A model generated the notes under the pieces. The model had not been told where the DNA came from. It saw nothing but the letters and a program-made list of their open reading frames with translations, and made no database searches. Positions 1 to 8,855 of a stretch of 64,000 bases of DNA are shown one piece after another. This DNA comes from Chryseobacterium phosphatilyticum (GTDB lineage Bacteria; Bacteroidota; Bacteroidia; Flavobacteriales; Weeksellaceae), in assembly GCF_002899825.2 (NCBI RefSeq), contig NZ_PPED02000001.1, positions 744,001-808,000 on the forward strand, in the 5' to 3' direction. A program made the position numbers and the translations under genes. Positions within the stretch are counted from its first letter, which is position 1, and every line of letters starts with the position of its first letter.

Positions 1-351
1 CAATTCTGATTTTTGTCTTTGAACATATTGATAATTCAGCAATTTTTTGGCATCGGTATCTGCAAAGTTTAAAAAAGCATAAATACTGAAAATCGAAAGA
101 ATTCCTCCGATAAACATCGGAACAAATGCTCTTTTGAAAGCTTCTTTGAAACTTACCACTCTATGGGTATTCCAATAAGATTTTACAGACCAGAATGCAG
201 CTCCCGCATATAAAACAGGAAGTAAAAAAGCATTGGCTTTCAGGGATATATCAAAATAATTGATTCCTGAGAAAAAAGTATACACTACAAAAAAAACGAT
301 CATTGTAGCGATAAAAAGTATAATTCCTAGTGTTGATGGACTTTTCGTCAT
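1..351 (-). CDS. DUF4199 family membrane protein, 3' end outside the window
   Basis: This reading frame runs off the left edge, so only its first 117 residues are visible. It starts MTKSPSTLG and has two hydrophobic segments (about residues 9-27 and 40-55), then a third around residues 80-97 beginning PMFIGGILSIF. The order of segments and the motif around VVSFKEAFKRAF resemble DUF4199 proteins, small inner-membrane proteins of unknown function in Bacteroidota. The assignment rests on family memory. The start is the ATG at 351 and no promoter was identified. It is divergent from the SRP RNA gene. Confidence 0.7.
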   Translation of the reverse strand, partial: MTKSPSTLGIILFIATMIVFFVVYTFFSGINYFDISLKANAFLLPVLYAGAAFWSVKSYWNTHRVVSFKEAFKRAFVPMFIGGILSIFSIYAFLNFADTDAKKLLNYQYVQRQKSEL

Positions 352-449
352 GTTAAATTTTTTAGAAAAAAGTTGAAAAATTATTCCGCTATATGTCAGC
401 TATTTAGCTCTATCACTGCATTTTTTCAACAAATTTTCTTTGATAATGT

Positions 450-479
450 TTTGAAGTTTATAAATATTTCCTACCTTTG
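450..479 (+). promoter_or_regulatory. Promoter of the SRP RNA gene
   Basis: TTTG at 450-453 and TACCTTTG at 472-479 are 18 bp apart. This is an exact fit to the Bacteroidota housekeeping promoter (TTTG-N17-23-TAnnTTTG). Transcription would begin a few bases downstream, at the 5' end of the SRP RNA stem. Confidence 0.8.
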
Positions 480-481
480 CA

Positions 482-578
482 ACGGCAAGTCCTAAACAAC
501 CAGCTCCTGAGAATCCTCCAGGGTGGGAACGCAGCAAAGGTAATCGGTCGTAGCGGTGTGATTTAGGTAGCTTGCCAT
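482..578 (+). ncRNA. ffs: Signal recognition particle RNA, small bacterial type
   Basis: The RNA of the signal recognition particle pairs with Ffh (encoded at 60204-61565) to target nascent membrane proteins. The terminal stem is GGCAAG (484-489) with CTTGCC (571-576), extended by TCCTAAA against TTTAGGT. The apical part, 517-541, contains GGGTGGGAACGCAGCAAAGG, the characteristic Bacteroidota form of the conserved Ffh-binding loop. A consensus promoter lies just upstream and a run of T follows the closing stem (577-586), so the stem may also terminate transcription. Ends are estimated from the stem. Confidence 0.92.
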
Positions 579-696
579 TTTTTTTTGTCTTAAAGTAAGA
601 AGAGAGGTAATTTGATAATTATCTTTTTTTGTTTTTAATACCTTACGCATCCTTTTCATTTTTTCTAATTTTCAGTGTACCTCTGTTGATTCTTGA

Positions 697-1383
697 TTAA
701 AATTCGAACGTCTCTCCTAATTTTGGTAAAACAAGTTCTACATTTTTGTCTGCAAAATGCTTTAATGCACTTTCATGATTGATTTCAATCGCCGGGAATG
801 TATCAAAGTGACACCCGATTACTTTTGGAGTCTTCAATAATTCCGCTGCAGCAAAAGAAGCTTTTCTAGGACACATTGTGTAGTGGCTACCGATCGGAAG
901 AATAGAAAGGTCTAAATTCCCGTATAATCTTGGAAATAATTCCATATCAGCCATTACTCCTGTATCTCCTGCCAAATAGATATTCTTTCCTTCAGGAAGT
1001 CTGAAGATATACCCTACAGGAACGCCTCCGTAGCTTCCATCCGGGAAAGAACTGGTGTGATGAGCCGGAACCATGGAAATTTTAAGATCGTTGATTTTTG
1101 CTGATCCCCCTAAGTTCACATCATCTGTATTTTTAGCTTGTTTAAAGTATCCACATACTTCCGGTACTCCAATCACGGTAGCTTCCGGATAATGCTGCAA
1201 TACTTCCGGTACATCTGCAATATGATCTCCGTGAGCGTGGGTCAACAGGATATAGTCGATTTTTTGCGCGGTAATATCAAAACCTGATTCCGCTTTTTTG
1301 TAATTGTAGAAAGGGTCACTTAAAATTGTTTTGTCTTTGTAGGTAAACAGGAAACAATTTTGCCCTAAGAACTGTATTTTCAT
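697..1383 (-). CDS. UPF0173 metal-dependent hydrolase (metallo-beta-lactamase fold)
   Basis: Predicted cytoplasmic hydrolase of 228 residues. The metallo-beta-lactamase signature THAHGDHIAD (about residues 47-56) supplies metal ligands. Further ligand-type residues occur in PAHHTSSFPDG, LAGDTG and the late IGCHFDTFP segment. Length and these motifs fit the UPF0173/YtkL family, whose substrate is not known to me. The longest frame begins 14 codons upstream, but the family begins at MKIQFLGQNCF, so the ATG at 1383 is chosen. It is a single gene ending before the SRP RNA region. Confidence 0.88.
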   Translation of the reverse strand: MKIQFLGQNCFLFTYKDKTILSDPFYNYKKAESGFDITAQKIDYILLTHAHGDHIADVPEVLQHYPEATVIGVPEVCGYFKQAKNTDDVNLGGSAKINDLKISMVPAHHTSSFPDGSYGGVPVGYIFRLPEGKNIYLAGDTGVMADMELFPRLYGNLDLSILPIGSHYTMCPRKASFAAAELLKTPKVIGCHFDTFPAIEINHESALKHFADKNVELVLPKLGETFEF

Positions 1384-1526
1384 TTTAAATTTAATTTCAA
1401 TTATTATTAAACACAAATGACTCAAATAATTTCACAAATAACACAATGAGGTTAGTGACATTCGTGAAAGCATTCGTGCCATTCGTGTTTTCTTTAAAAA
1501 CGCAAAGCGTTGTTTATTTACTTTAT

Positions 1527-1973
1527 CTATTTCGACGGGAATTTATCTTCGATAAGCCTCAAATTGATCCCATGTTCCAAATAAGCCTTACAACCGTCTA
1601 AAACCGTTGTAAAACCTCCTGTATTGTCATTAACCTGTCTCAGGAGCTCTTCACCTGTTTGAGCGAATCCATAGCTTTTAATAGTAACCAAAGTTCCTTT
1701 CTCCATCTTTTTGAATTCATAGTCTACGTTTACGGAAGGCTCTCCCCACTCTGTTTTGATCAGTTGGTTTGGAATGATCTGATGAACTTTTACAACATTT
1801 TTCACGCCATACATTTCCCATTCCCAGGTTATGGTTTTACCTTCTTCTAGTTTTCCGGTAGATTTTGTAAACCAGAAATTAGTGGTTACTTCGGGATTGA
1901 TGAATGCTTCAAAAACATCTTCAATCGGTTTTCTGATAAGCATTTGTGCTTCAACATAGACATTGGAACTCAT
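1527..1973 (-). CDS. SRPBCC (AHSA1/START-like) domain protein
   Basis: Small soluble protein of 148 residues with the ligand-binding SRPBCC fold. Visible hallmarks are the N-terminal RKPIEDVFEAFINPEVTTNFWF segment, a central WEWEMYGVKNVVKV strand pair, and the C-terminal long helix after NDNTGGFTTVLDG. Such proteins bind hydrophobic ligands or act as Hsp90 co-factor homologues, but no substrate can be inferred here. It follows menA by 18 bp on the same strand, so it may be co-transcribed from the men genes, though no functional link is evident. Confidence 0.8.
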   Translation of the reverse strand: MSSNVYVEAQMLIRKPIEDVFEAFINPEVTTNFWFTKSTGKLEEGKTITWEWEMYGVKNVVKVHQIIPNQLIKTEWGEPSVNVDYEFKKMEKGTLVTIKSYGFAQTGEELLRQVNDNTGGFTTVLDGCKAYLEHGINLRLIEDKFPSK

Positions 1974-1991
1974 AATGATATTATTTTAGAT

Positions 1992-2921
1992 TTAGTTGAA
2001 TAAATTAAGTCCGGCTGCTGTAAGAATTGCCATTACAAAAGTCATAATCCCAACCTGTTTTAAATATTGATCCAATTCTTTTGGTTCTTTTACCGACATG
2101 ATATTCCTTCTCAGTTTTGCCAACGGAAATAAGAGAATCATCACAATGAAAACATAATAGTTTTGCATCTGGATAAATCCATTGATCCCTAAAAAGATAA
2201 GAATCAATACTAAAGGAAGTTGTAACAGGATCATTTCATAGATCATTGCATTTTTGAATCCGATTCTCAATGCAAAACTGTTTTTTCCCGATAATTTATC
2301 ACTTTCAATATCTCTCATATTGTTTAAATTCAATACAGCCATACTCATCATTCCGACCGCTGTTCCGGGTAACAACATATCCCAGCTGAATGCTTTGGTG
2401 AACAGGAAATAACTCCCACACACAGAAACAAGGCCGAAAAAGATAAACACAAAAATATCTCCCAATCCCATATATCCGTATGGTTTCTTCCCTACCGTAT
2501 ATCCAATAGCAGCTAAAATACATGCTACTCCCAATCCGATGAAGATATAAAATTCATTCATATATTCCGGAATAAAAGCAATATATAACAAAGCAATGGT
2601 TGCTATAAAAGATAACGCAGAAAAAAGAATGACTGCATTCTTCATTTGTTTTGCCGTAATTTTTCCTGATGCTACTGCTCTTGCTTCGGCTTCATTGATT
2701 CTTTTGGCATCAGTTCCTTTTACCCCATCACCATAATCGTTGGCATAGTTTGATAAAATCTGATATAAAAGCGTTACCAAAAGAGCCAGAGCAAAAATTC
2801 TCCAGTCCCAGATTCCGCCTTCTCTGTACAGCCTCCATTTGGCAATGAAAGCTCCCATGATAATTCCGCTTAAAGAAAGCGGTAAAGTTCTGAGCCTTGC
2901 GGCTTTTATCCAATCTGTCAT
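1992..2921 (-). CDS. menA: 1,4-dihydroxy-2-naphthoate polyprenyltransferase
   Basis: Integral membrane UbiA-superfamily enzyme that attaches the prenyl tail to 1,4-dihydroxy-2-naphthoate, giving demethylmenaquinone. The first Asp-rich motif is NYANDYGDGVKGTD (about residues 58-71) and the second is NNMRDIESDKLSGK (about 200-213). About eight hydrophobic segments are visible. The start is set at MTDWIKAARLRTLP (2921), the usual MenA N-terminus, rather than seven codons upstream. menB lies 65 bp upstream on the same strand, so both late menaquinone steps are probably in one operon. Confidence 0.93.
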   Translation of the reverse strand: MTDWIKAARLRTLPLSLSGIIMGAFIAKWRLYREGGIWDWRIFALALLVTLLYQILSNYANDYGDGVKGTDAKRINEAEARAVASGKITAKQMKNAVILFSALSFIATIALLYIAFIPEYMNEFYIFIGLGVACILAAIGYTVGKKPYGYMGLGDIFVFIFFGLVSVCGSYFLFTKAFSWDMLLPGTAVGMMSMAVLNLNNMRDIESDKLSGKNSFALRIGFKNAMIYEMILLQLPLVLILIFLGINGFIQMQNYYVFIVMILLFPLAKLRRNIMSVKEPKELDQYLKQVGIMTFVMAILTAAGLNLFN

Positions 2922-2930
2922 AAGTTTATA

Positions 2931-2980
2931 AGTAATGAGCAATGGGTAATAGGTAATGAAGAATTACTTATTACTCATTA
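2931..2980. repeat. Imperfect inverted repeat between menB and menA
   Basis: The left arm from 2933 reads TAATGAGCAATGGGTAAT. It pairs with TTACTCATTA and its flank (2961-2980) with about three mismatches over 18 positions. Each arm is itself built of short GTAAT units. Similar quasi-palindromes occur at 49331-49383 and 53421-53470. Confidence 0.6.
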
Positions 2981-2986
2981 TCAATG

Positions 2987-3823
2987 TTATGATATCCACT
3001 GATCTTCTCCGAAATTCGGTTTTCTTTTTTCAAGGAATGCATTTCTTCCTTCTTTAGCTTCTTCGGTCATATACGCAAGACGTGTTGCTTCTCCTGCAAA
3101 TACCTGTTGTCCTACCATTCCGTCATCTGTAAGGTTCATCGCAAACTTCAACATTCTAATGGACATTGGAGATTTTCCTAAGATTTCCTGAGCCCACTCA
3201 TAGGCAGTATCTTCTAATTCAGCATGCGGAACTACTTTATTGACCATTCCCATTTCGAAAGCTTCCTGAGCAGAATAGTTTCTTCCTAAAAAGAAGATTT
3301 CACGGGCTTTCTTCTGCCCTACCATTTTGGCAAGGTAAGCAGATCCATACCCTCCGTCAAAGCTTGTTACATCTGCATCTGTTTGCTTGAAGATCGCATG
3401 TTCTTCGCTTGCTAACGTCAGGTCACAAACTACGTGAAGTGAATGGCCACCACCTACTGCCCATCCCGGAACTACAGCAATTACCACTTTGGGCATAAAA
3501 CGGATGAGACGCTGAACTTCAAGAATATTTAAACGGTGTCTTCCATCTTCTCCAACATATCCCTGTTCTCCTCTTGCTTTTTGATCTCCGCCACTGCAGA
3601 ACGCCCAACCTCCGTCTTTAGAACTTGGCCCTTCTCCTGAAAGTAGAACGACGCCTATTGAAGGATCTTCAGAGGCATCATAAAAAGCATCATATAATTC
3701 TGAGGTAGTTTTGGGTCTGAAAGCATTGCGGACTTCCGGTCTGTTGAAGGCAATTCTTGCTACACCATTACATTTTTTATAGGTAATATCTTCGTATTCT
3801 TTGGCGGTTTTCCACTCAATCAT
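2987..3823 (-). CDS. menB: 1,4-dihydroxy-2-naphthoyl-CoA synthase
   Basis: Crotonase-fold enzyme that cyclises o-succinylbenzoyl-CoA to 1,4-dihydroxy-2-naphthoyl-CoA in menaquinone biosynthesis. It has 278 residues, the normal MenB length. Diagnostic segments are FCSGGDQKARGEQGY (about 76-90), the oxyanion-hole region VPGWAVGGGHSLHVVCDL (about 118-135) and the MenB-type TSFDGGYGSAYLAKMVGQKKAREIFFLG. The C-terminus ends in the family's FLEKRKPNF. A TATCTTTG -7 element lies 18 bases upstream of the start, so menB probably begins the menB-menA transcript. Confidence 0.96.
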   Translation of the reverse strand: MIEWKTAKEYEDITYKKCNGVARIAFNRPEVRNAFRPKTTSELYDAFYDASEDPSIGVVLLSGEGPSSKDGGWAFCSGGDQKARGEQGYVGEDGRHRLNILEVQRLIRFMPKVVIAVVPGWAVGGGHSLHVVCDLTLASEEHAIFKQTDADVTSFDGGYGSAYLAKMVGQKKAREIFFLGRNYSAQEAFEMGMVNKVVPHAELEDTAYEWAQEILGKSPMSIRMLKFAMNLTDDGMVGQQVFAGEATRLAYMTEEAKEGRNAFLEKRKPNFGEDQWIS

Positions 3824-3840
3824 CGTATAAAAATTTTTCT

Positions 3841-3848
3841 CAAAGATA
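3841..3848 (-). promoter_or_regulatory. Probable -7 promoter element for menB
   Basis: Read on the minus strand this is TATCTTTG, a match to TAnnTTTG, 18 bases from the menB start codon. No convincing TTTG -33 element was seen, hence moderate confidence. Confidence 0.45.
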
Positions 3849-3976
3849 CGGAATTACAGAGAATTTTCAGGGTGAAATTTAGGGTTCCGGGATGATAAAT
3901 GATAATTAACAAGAGATACATGATAAGTCTTTGCCGGCATTATTAAGGGAACGCTTCTTTTGAGGAAAGAAAACAA

Positions 3977-4005
3977 AAAAAACCGGAGCATCTCTGTTCC
4001 GGTTT
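3977..4005 (-). terminator. Terminator after the TPR protein gene
   Basis: Stem AAACCGGA (3980-3987) with TCCGGTTT (3998-4005). In the minus direction a T-run follows the stem. It lies about 20 bp past the TPR protein stop. Confidence 0.8.
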
Positions 4006-4026
4006 CTATTATTTTAGTATTAAAAA

Positions 4027-5052
4027 TTATTTTGCTGCAGCGCTTAATTCAGCTTCTTTAGCTTTCATTTCTTTTACTTTTTCATTGTTTTTAGTCACTA
4101 CATAAATTTCTTTTAGGGTAGTAACTGCATCAATACTCTTTGGAGCCACCTTGTACCATCCTTCTGCGAATGGTAATGCCTTCGCAAATCTTTCTCTTCT
4201 GGCATCAATTAATTTAGAAGCTTCATCCGGCTTATCTTTTCTTAAAGCATTGATATCTGCTACTACTTTACCATCATCTCCAATAGTGGTATATACAAGG
4301 TTCTGGTATGCTTCAGCAAAATCTGGCTTAAGCTCAATAGCTTTCTTGAATGAATCTAAAGCATCATTAGTTGTAGCAGGAGTTTTAGACTGCATTACTC
4401 CAAGGTTATACCAGTTTGTTGCATCATTAGGATTCTTAGCCAACTGCTCTTTCAAACCTGAAATAAATTTATCTGTATTTCCTGACTGAAGGTAAGCTGT
4501 AGTCTGAGCTTCTTTAAGTTTAGCATTGTTAGGGAATTTAACTAACCCTTTTTCAATGATAACAAGAGCTTCATTTGGTTTTTTAGCATTAAGAAGCAAT
4601 GAACTTAAAGTTTCGTATAATTCATGTTCTATACTTGGAGTCTGTTCTGTTTTGAAATCAGAATATTCTGAATTCTTTTTCATAAGATCCCAGGTAGCCT
4701 TATCTAAATTCACTACTTGTCCTGATTTTTTTTCCTTTGCAGTATAGGTAGTCTCTACTCCTGTAAATCCGGAATTCACCAAATCAGTATATATCTTGAT
4801 AGATGCATCACTGTTGTTTGCTAATGCATGGCTAAGCCCTGCATAATACATATACATTTTATTATCCTGGCCATTTGCTTTTAACAAGTCGTAGATTTCT
4901 ACAAACTTAGGGGCAGCAGCAGCATAATTCTTTGCATTATATGCATCCATAGCAGCTTTATTAGCAGCCTGAAGCTGAGCATTCACATCACCTTTTTGTC
5001 CGAAAACAAACGCTGAAGCTACGATAGCCATTCCTAAAATTAGTTTCTTCAT
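4027..5052 (-). CDS. Secreted tetratricopeptide-repeat protein
   Basis: A 341-residue exported protein with an N-terminal signal peptide (MKKLILGMAIVASAFVFGQ) and at least three TPR-like units: NAKNYAAAAPKFVEIYDLL near residue 40, PNEALVIIEKGLVKFPNNAKL near 160, and NDATNWYNLGVMQSKTPATTNDALDSFKKAIELKPDFAEAY across 205-245. TPRs mediate protein-protein contacts, and partner and role are not evident. The C-terminus is Lys/Glu/Ala-rich. It follows gyrA by 29 bp on the same strand and has its own strong terminator, so it may be co-transcribed with gyrA. Confidence 0.85.
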   Translation of the reverse strand: MKKLILGMAIVASAFVFGQKGDVNAQLQAANKAAMDAYNAKNYAAAAPKFVEIYDLLKANGQDNKMYMYYAGLSHALANNSDASIKIYTDLVNSGFTGVETTYTAKEKKSGQVVNLDKATWDLMKKNSEYSDFKTEQTPSIEHELYETLSSLLLNAKKPNEALVIIEKGLVKFPNNAKLKEAQTTAYLQSGNTDKFISGLKEQLAKNPNDATNWYNLGVMQSKTPATTNDALDSFKKAIELKPDFAEAYQNLVYTTIGDDGKVVADINALRKDKPDEASKLIDARRERFAKALPFAEGWYKVAPKSIDAVTTLKEIYVVTKNNEKVKEMKAKEAELSAAAK

Positions 5053-5081
5053 AATAACTATTTTATATTTAATTGTACAAT

Positions 5082-7679
5082 TTATTCTTCAGAATCAGAG
5101 TTTCCGTTTTCTTCTGCCGGAGTTTCATTATCTTCCAGAGTATCAAACAGAGATCCTACCCCTTCTTCAATTCCTCCTTCTACGATTTCTGCCCCTTCTT
5201 CAATCTCATCAGCATCTTCTTCTACATCCTTATCCATTTCTACTTTTGCAATGGCTGCAATTTCGTCATTATTCTTAAGATTGATCAATCGGACACCCTG
5301 AGTATTTCTTCCCATTACTCTCATTTCATCCATTCCCATTCTGATAGCAACCCCGGATTTATTGATAATCATCAATCCATCTTCATCAGTTACGTTTTGA
5401 ATAGCAATCAGATTTCCTGTTTTTTCGGTAATGTTCAGGGTAATAACTCCTTTTCCTCCTCTGTTTGTAATTCTGTAGTCTTCTACTGCAGTTCTTTTTC
5501 CGTATCCTTTTTCAGATACTACAAGCACTGTTTCGTTCTCTACGTCATTCACAACAATCATACCAATAGCTTCATCACCATCTTCAAGCAAGATCCCTCT
5601 TACCCCGATAGATCCTCTACCTACTTCTCTTACTTTTTCTTCAGGGAAGCGGATACACTTACCGTTCTTGGTAGCAATCATAATCTGAGATGATCCGTTG
5701 GTAAGGTAAGCTCCCAGCAACTGGTCATTATCTCTGATCTCAATCGCATTTACCCCATTTACTCTTGGTCTTGAGTACGCTTCCAAAGATGTTTTCTTAA
5801 TAGTACCATTTTTCGTTACCATTACAACACTCATTTGGTTTACATATTCAGCATCTTTAAGATTATTTGTTCTGATATATGCTTTAATCTTATCATCCGG
5901 TTCAATGTTGATAAGATTTTGTACTGCTCTTCCTTTTGCTGTTTTTGAACCTTCAGGAATTTCAAATACTCTTAACCAGTAACATCTTCCTTTTTCTGTG
6001 AAGAATAGCATATATTGGTGGTTGGTCGCAGAAACAATATATTCCAGGAAGTCTGAATCCCTTGTTGTTGCTGCTTTATTTCCTACCCCCCCTCTACTTT
6101 GAATTTTATATTCTGAAAGTGAAGTTCTTTTTACATATCCGGCATGTGAAATGGTAAGAACTACAGATTCGTTTGGAATAATATCTTCAATGGACATTTC
6201 TCCTCCTGAGTAATCAATTTCTGTTCTTCTTTCATCACCGTATTTTTCTTTGATCTCAATCAATTCCTCTTTGATAATCTGGAATCTTCTAGGCTCATTA
6301 GCTAAGATATCTTCTAAATTACCAATCTCCTTCATGATTGCATCGTACTCGTCACGGATCTTATCAAGTTCCATTCCGGTTAAACGAGCCAATCTTAAAT
6401 CAAGAATTGCCTGAGCCTGAATTTCTGATAATTCAAATGCTTCAATCAAGCCTTCTTTTGCAGCCTGAGGGTTTGCACTGTGACGGATAATAGAAATTGC
6501 TCTATCCAGAGAATCCTGAGTTCCGATCACTTTCATGAATCCTTCCAAGATATGAGCTCTTTCTTTCGCTTTTTTAAGCTCAAACTGAGTTCTTCTTACA
6601 ATTACTTCATGTCTGTGCTCTACAAAATGATGAATAATATCTTTCAGATTCAACTGTTCAGGTCTTCCATGTACCAATGCAATATTGTTTACACTAAAAG
6701 AAGTCTGAAGAGCGGTATACTTATACAGTAGATTTAAAACAACGTTAGGAATGGCATCGTTTTTCAATTCATAAACAACACGAAGTCCTTTTCTGTCTGA
6801 CTCATCTCTAATCTCATGAATTCCCGGAATTTTGTCATCTTTAACAAGCTCTGCAGTTCTGGCAATCATATCTGCCTTATTAACCTGATAAGGAACTTCA
6901 GTAACGATAATTGCGTTTCTGTTTCCAATTTCTTCAAAGTTAACCTTAGCTCTTAAAACAACTCTCCCTCTTCCTGTATGGAAAGCATCTCTTACCCCGT
7001 CATATCCGTAGATAATACCTCCTGTAGGGAAATCCGGAGCAATAATATGCTGCATAAGCTCATCGATGGTAATTTCTTTATTATCGATATATGCACAAAT
7101 TGCATCCACAGATTCGGACAAGTTATGAGGAGCCATATTGGTAGCCATCCCCACTGCAATCCCTGAGGTTCCGTTAACTAAAAGATTAGGAATTTTTGTA
7201 GGCATTACCGTTGGTTCCTGCAAACTATCGTCGAAGTTATTCTGAAAGTCGACAGTTTCTTTGTCAAGGTCAGAAAGAACCTCATCAGAGATCTTTTTTA
7301 ATCTTGCCTCGGTGTAACGCATTGCTGCCGGCGGATCTCCATCCATGGAACCGAAGTTACCCTGCCCGTCTACCTGAGGATAACGCAAGCTCCAGTCCTG
7401 GGCCATTCTCACCATTGCATCATATACAGAGGAATCTCCATGCGGGTGGTATTTACCCAAAACATCCCCAACAATTCTCGCAGATTTTAAATATTTTCTA
7501 TTAGAAAAAACCCCTAATCCATACATACCGTAAAGCACTCTTCTATGAACGGGTTTCAAGCCATCTCTTACATCAGGTAGCGCTCTTGAAACGATAACCG
7601 ACATCGAATAATCGATATAAGATGACTTCATTTCATCAACAATGTTGATAGGAATCAGTCTTTCTCCTTCTTTTTGCAT
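5082..7679 (-). CDS. gyrA: DNA gyrase subunit A
   Basis: Breakage-reunion subunit of DNA gyrase, 865 residues. With the start at [14 protein letters not shown] the active-site tyrosine in [10 protein letters not shown] is residue 122, and the quinolone-resistance region GDSSVYD places Ser83 and Asp87 exactly as in E. coli, both in the sensitive form. The GyrA-box position reads IQSRGGVG, the diverged form I expect in Bacteroidota rather than QRRGGKG. Beta-pinwheel repeats fill the C-terminal third and the tail is very acidic. A second ATG two codons upstream (7685) is possible. TPR gene follows by 29 bp. Confidence 0.98.
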   Translation of the reverse strand: MQKEGERLIPINIVDEMKSSYIDYSMSVIVSRALPDVRDGLKPVHRRVLYGMYGLGVFSNRKYLKSARIVGDVLGKYHPHGDSSVYDAMVRMAQDWSLRYPQVDGQGNFGSMDGDPPAAMRYTEARLKKISDEVLSDLDKETVDFQNNFDDSLQEPTVMPTKIPNLLVNGTSGIAVGMATNMAPHNLSESVDAICAYIDNKEITIDELMQHIIAPDFPTGGIIYGYDGVRDAFHTGRGRVVLRAKVNFEEIGNRNAIIVTEVPYQVNKADMIARTAELVKDDKIPGIHEIRDESDRKGLRVVYELKNDAIPNVVLNLLYKYTALQTSFSVNNIALVHGRPEQLNLKDIIHHFVEHRHEVIVRRTQFELKKAKERAHILEGFMKVIGTQDSLDRAISIIRHSANPQAAKEGLIEAFELSEIQAQAILDLRLARLTGMELDKIRDEYDAIMKEIGNLEDILANEPRRFQIIKEELIEIKEKYGDERRTEIDYSGGEMSIEDIIPNESVVLTISHAGYVKRTSLSEYKIQSRGGVGNKAATTRDSDFLEYIVSATNHQYMLFFTEKGRCYWLRVFEIPEGSKTAKGRAVQNLINIEPDDKIKAYIRTNNLKDAEYVNQMSVVMVTKNGTIKKTSLEAYSRPRVNGVNAIEIRDNDQLLGAYLTNGSSQIMIATKNGKCIRFPEEKVREVGRGSIGVRGILLEDGDEAIGMIVVNDVENETVLVVSEKGYGKRTAVEDYRITNRGGKGVITLNITEKTGNLIAIQNVTDEDGLMIINKSGVAIRMGMDEMRVMGRNTQGVRLINLKNNDEIAAIAKVEMDKDVEEDADEIEEGAEIVEGGIEEGVGSLFDTLEDNETPAEENGNSDSEE

Positions 7680-7827
7680 AAACAAATTTTATTATAATGA
7701 TAATCAAGCCTTTAGCTGGAAGCCTGAAAATTATTTATTTCGAATTTTTATTAACGGGCTAATTTACGAAAAAAATGCCGATTTTTGCTCTAGAATTTAT
7801 CCACAAAATCTTAAAAATTCTTAAAAT

Positions 7828-8142
7828 ATGAGCGTATTAAGTATAACTTTCCACTGCACGAAAGATAATCTCGAAGAATGGGAAAATTATATTGATGAAA
7901 CCCTGGTTTTAATGACAGAAAATTTAATGGACGTCAGCAAATATATCATTTCTGAAGTTCATAGTGATTATATTGAAGACGGTAAGAATTACAACCTGTT
8001 GCTGATTTTTGATAATGATGAGTTAAGAACTCAGTTCATCGAAAGTGAGCTGAAAAATATAGCGGAACATGTCGAGAATAAATTTGGGCAGGAAGTCATG
8101 ATTTTCAACACATTTTTGAATCCGAAAAAATCGAGATTTTAA
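7828..8142 (+). CDS. DUF4286 family protein
   Basis: Small soluble protein of 104 residues, divergent from gyrA. The pattern LSITFHCTKDNLEEWENYIDE, a central NYNLLLIFDNDELRTQFIE strand-helix unit and a C-terminal GQEVMIFNTFLNP strand fit a ferredoxin-like alpha/beta fold and the DUF4286 family, which has no known function. A strong bidirectional-looking hairpin terminator follows at 8157-8184. Confidence 0.8.
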   Translation: MSVLSITFHCTKDNLEEWENYIDETLVLMTENLMDVSKYIISEVHSDYIEDGKNYNLLLIFDNDELRTQFIESELKNIAEHVENKFGQEVMIFNTFLNPKKSRF

Positions 8143-8156
8143 ATCACAATAAAAGC

Positions 8157-8184
8157 AAAAGCACTGAAATTTTCAGTGCTTTTT
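8157..8184. terminator. Bidirectional terminator between DUF4286 and a lipoprotein gene
   Basis: Perfect stem AAAAGCACTGAAA (8157-8169) with its complement (8172-8184), with A-runs left and T-runs right. It serves convergent genes ending at 8142 and 8197. Confidence 0.85.
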
Positions 8185-8196
8185 ATTTTTTGTTAT

Positions 8197-8424
8197 TTAT
8201 CTGTGAAATCCATTGTGATGACCTCCTCTAAAATGATGAAATCCTCCATGATGTCCTCCACCATAGACATATACTCGTTCGGTGTATCTTGGACCATAGC
8301 CATAATACCCAGGTCCGTAATATCCATATCCCGGTGATCTTACTCCATAATAGGTACTTGCTGTACAAGCTGACAGCATGAATATTATAATCATGACCAT
8401 TACAGCCTTAAACATAGTTTTCAT
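8197..8424 (-). CDS. Gly/Tyr/His-rich small lipoprotein
   Basis: A 75-residue predicted lipoprotein: a hydrophobic signal ends in the lipobox LSAC with Cys20. The mature part is low-complexity, first Tyr/Gly/Pro-rich (YGYYGPGYYGYGPRY), then His/Gly-rich (GGHHGGFHHFRGGHHNGFHR). The His-rich tail might bind metal, but this is only suggestion. It shares a 19-bp upstream motif at the same distance from its start codon with the next lipoprotein gene (8551-8739), so the two are probably co-regulated from separate promoters. Confidence 0.72.
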   Translation of the reverse strand: MKTMFKAVMVMIIIFMLSACTASTYYGVRSPGYGYYGPGYYGYGPRYTERVYVYGGGHHGGFHHFRGGHHNGFHR

Positions 8425-8456
8425 TGTATTGTCACTTTTTGTTCTGGAATAAAAGA

Positions 8457-8475
8457 ATCAATGTTAACGCCAAAA
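8457..8475 (-). promoter_or_regulatory. Shared upstream motif, copy 1
   Basis: On the minus strand this reads TTTTGGCGTTAACATTGAT, 32 bases before the start codon at 8424. It is 18/19 identical to the copy at 8774-8792. TAACATTG is one mismatch from a TAnnTTTG -7 box. The spacing of TGGC and TTGA also resembles a weak sigma-54 site. Confidence 0.55.
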
Positions 8476-8550
8476 ACACCCTGATATTCAGACCTTACAC
8501 ATAATGTTTTTTAATTTTTAGTGAGAAATTAAAAAACTATCACTTCCCTA

Positions 8551-8739
8551 TTAATATCCATTTCTTTTTTTAACTTGTCCCGGAGCATAATCTTTTGCGC
8601 TTCCCCCATAGATTTTTTTGGCCTGTCCTGGTGGAAGTTTGTTTCCATTTCCATTATACCCCCTATTGTCATATGCAACACATGACGTTAACATCAATGT
8701 TACAATAAGAACTCCTGTAATTTTAATGAGACTTTTCAT
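8551..8739 (-). CDS. Small lipoprotein of unknown function
   Basis: A 62-residue lipoprotein: MKSLIKITGVLIVTLMLTSC gives a signal peptide with lipobox LTSC (Cys20). The short mature region (VAYDNRGYNGNGNKLPPGQAKK and similar) contains two PPGQ/APGQ-K segments, as in many small flavobacterial envelope proteins described as PPGQ-type. The longest frame starts 17 codons upstream, but that would place residues before the signal peptide and reach into the shared motif at 8774-8792, so the ATG at 8739 is preferred. Confidence 0.72.
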   Translation of the reverse strand: MKSLIKITGVLIVTLMLTSCVAYDNRGYNGNGNKLPPGQAKKIYGGSAKDYAPGQVKKRNGY

Positions 8740-8773
8740 TATTTCCACTTTTTCAATCTTAATTGTGAAATAT

Positions 8774-8792
8774 ATCAATGTTAATGCCAAAA
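8774..8792 (-). promoter_or_regulatory. Shared upstream motif, copy 2
   Basis: On the minus strand this reads TTTTGGCATTAACATTGAT, 34 bases before the start codon at 8739. It matches copy 1 at 8457-8475 in 18 of 19 positions. An AAAAAGTG sequence close to the start codon is also shared by both genes. Confidence 0.55.
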
Positions 8793-8855
8793 TTTTTTAA
8801 GAAGGGGAATTGATAAAGACAAGACAATAAATGATCACGTTCTTTGTATTTTTAA

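Noticed and set aside
5073..5693. 206-residue plus-strand open frame
   Set aside because: It is the reverse complement of the gyrA C-terminal part, low-complexity Phe/Ser/Tyr-rich, and has no start signal. gyrA is certain.
6960..7680. Possible quinolone-resistance change in gyrA
   Set aside because: The region reads GDSSVYD with Ser83 and Asp87 in the sensitive form, so there is no resistance signature.
8197..8424. His-rich lipoprotein as a copper or zinc binder
   Set aside because: Only low-complexity His/Gly content, no defined site or metal-homeostasis neighbours.
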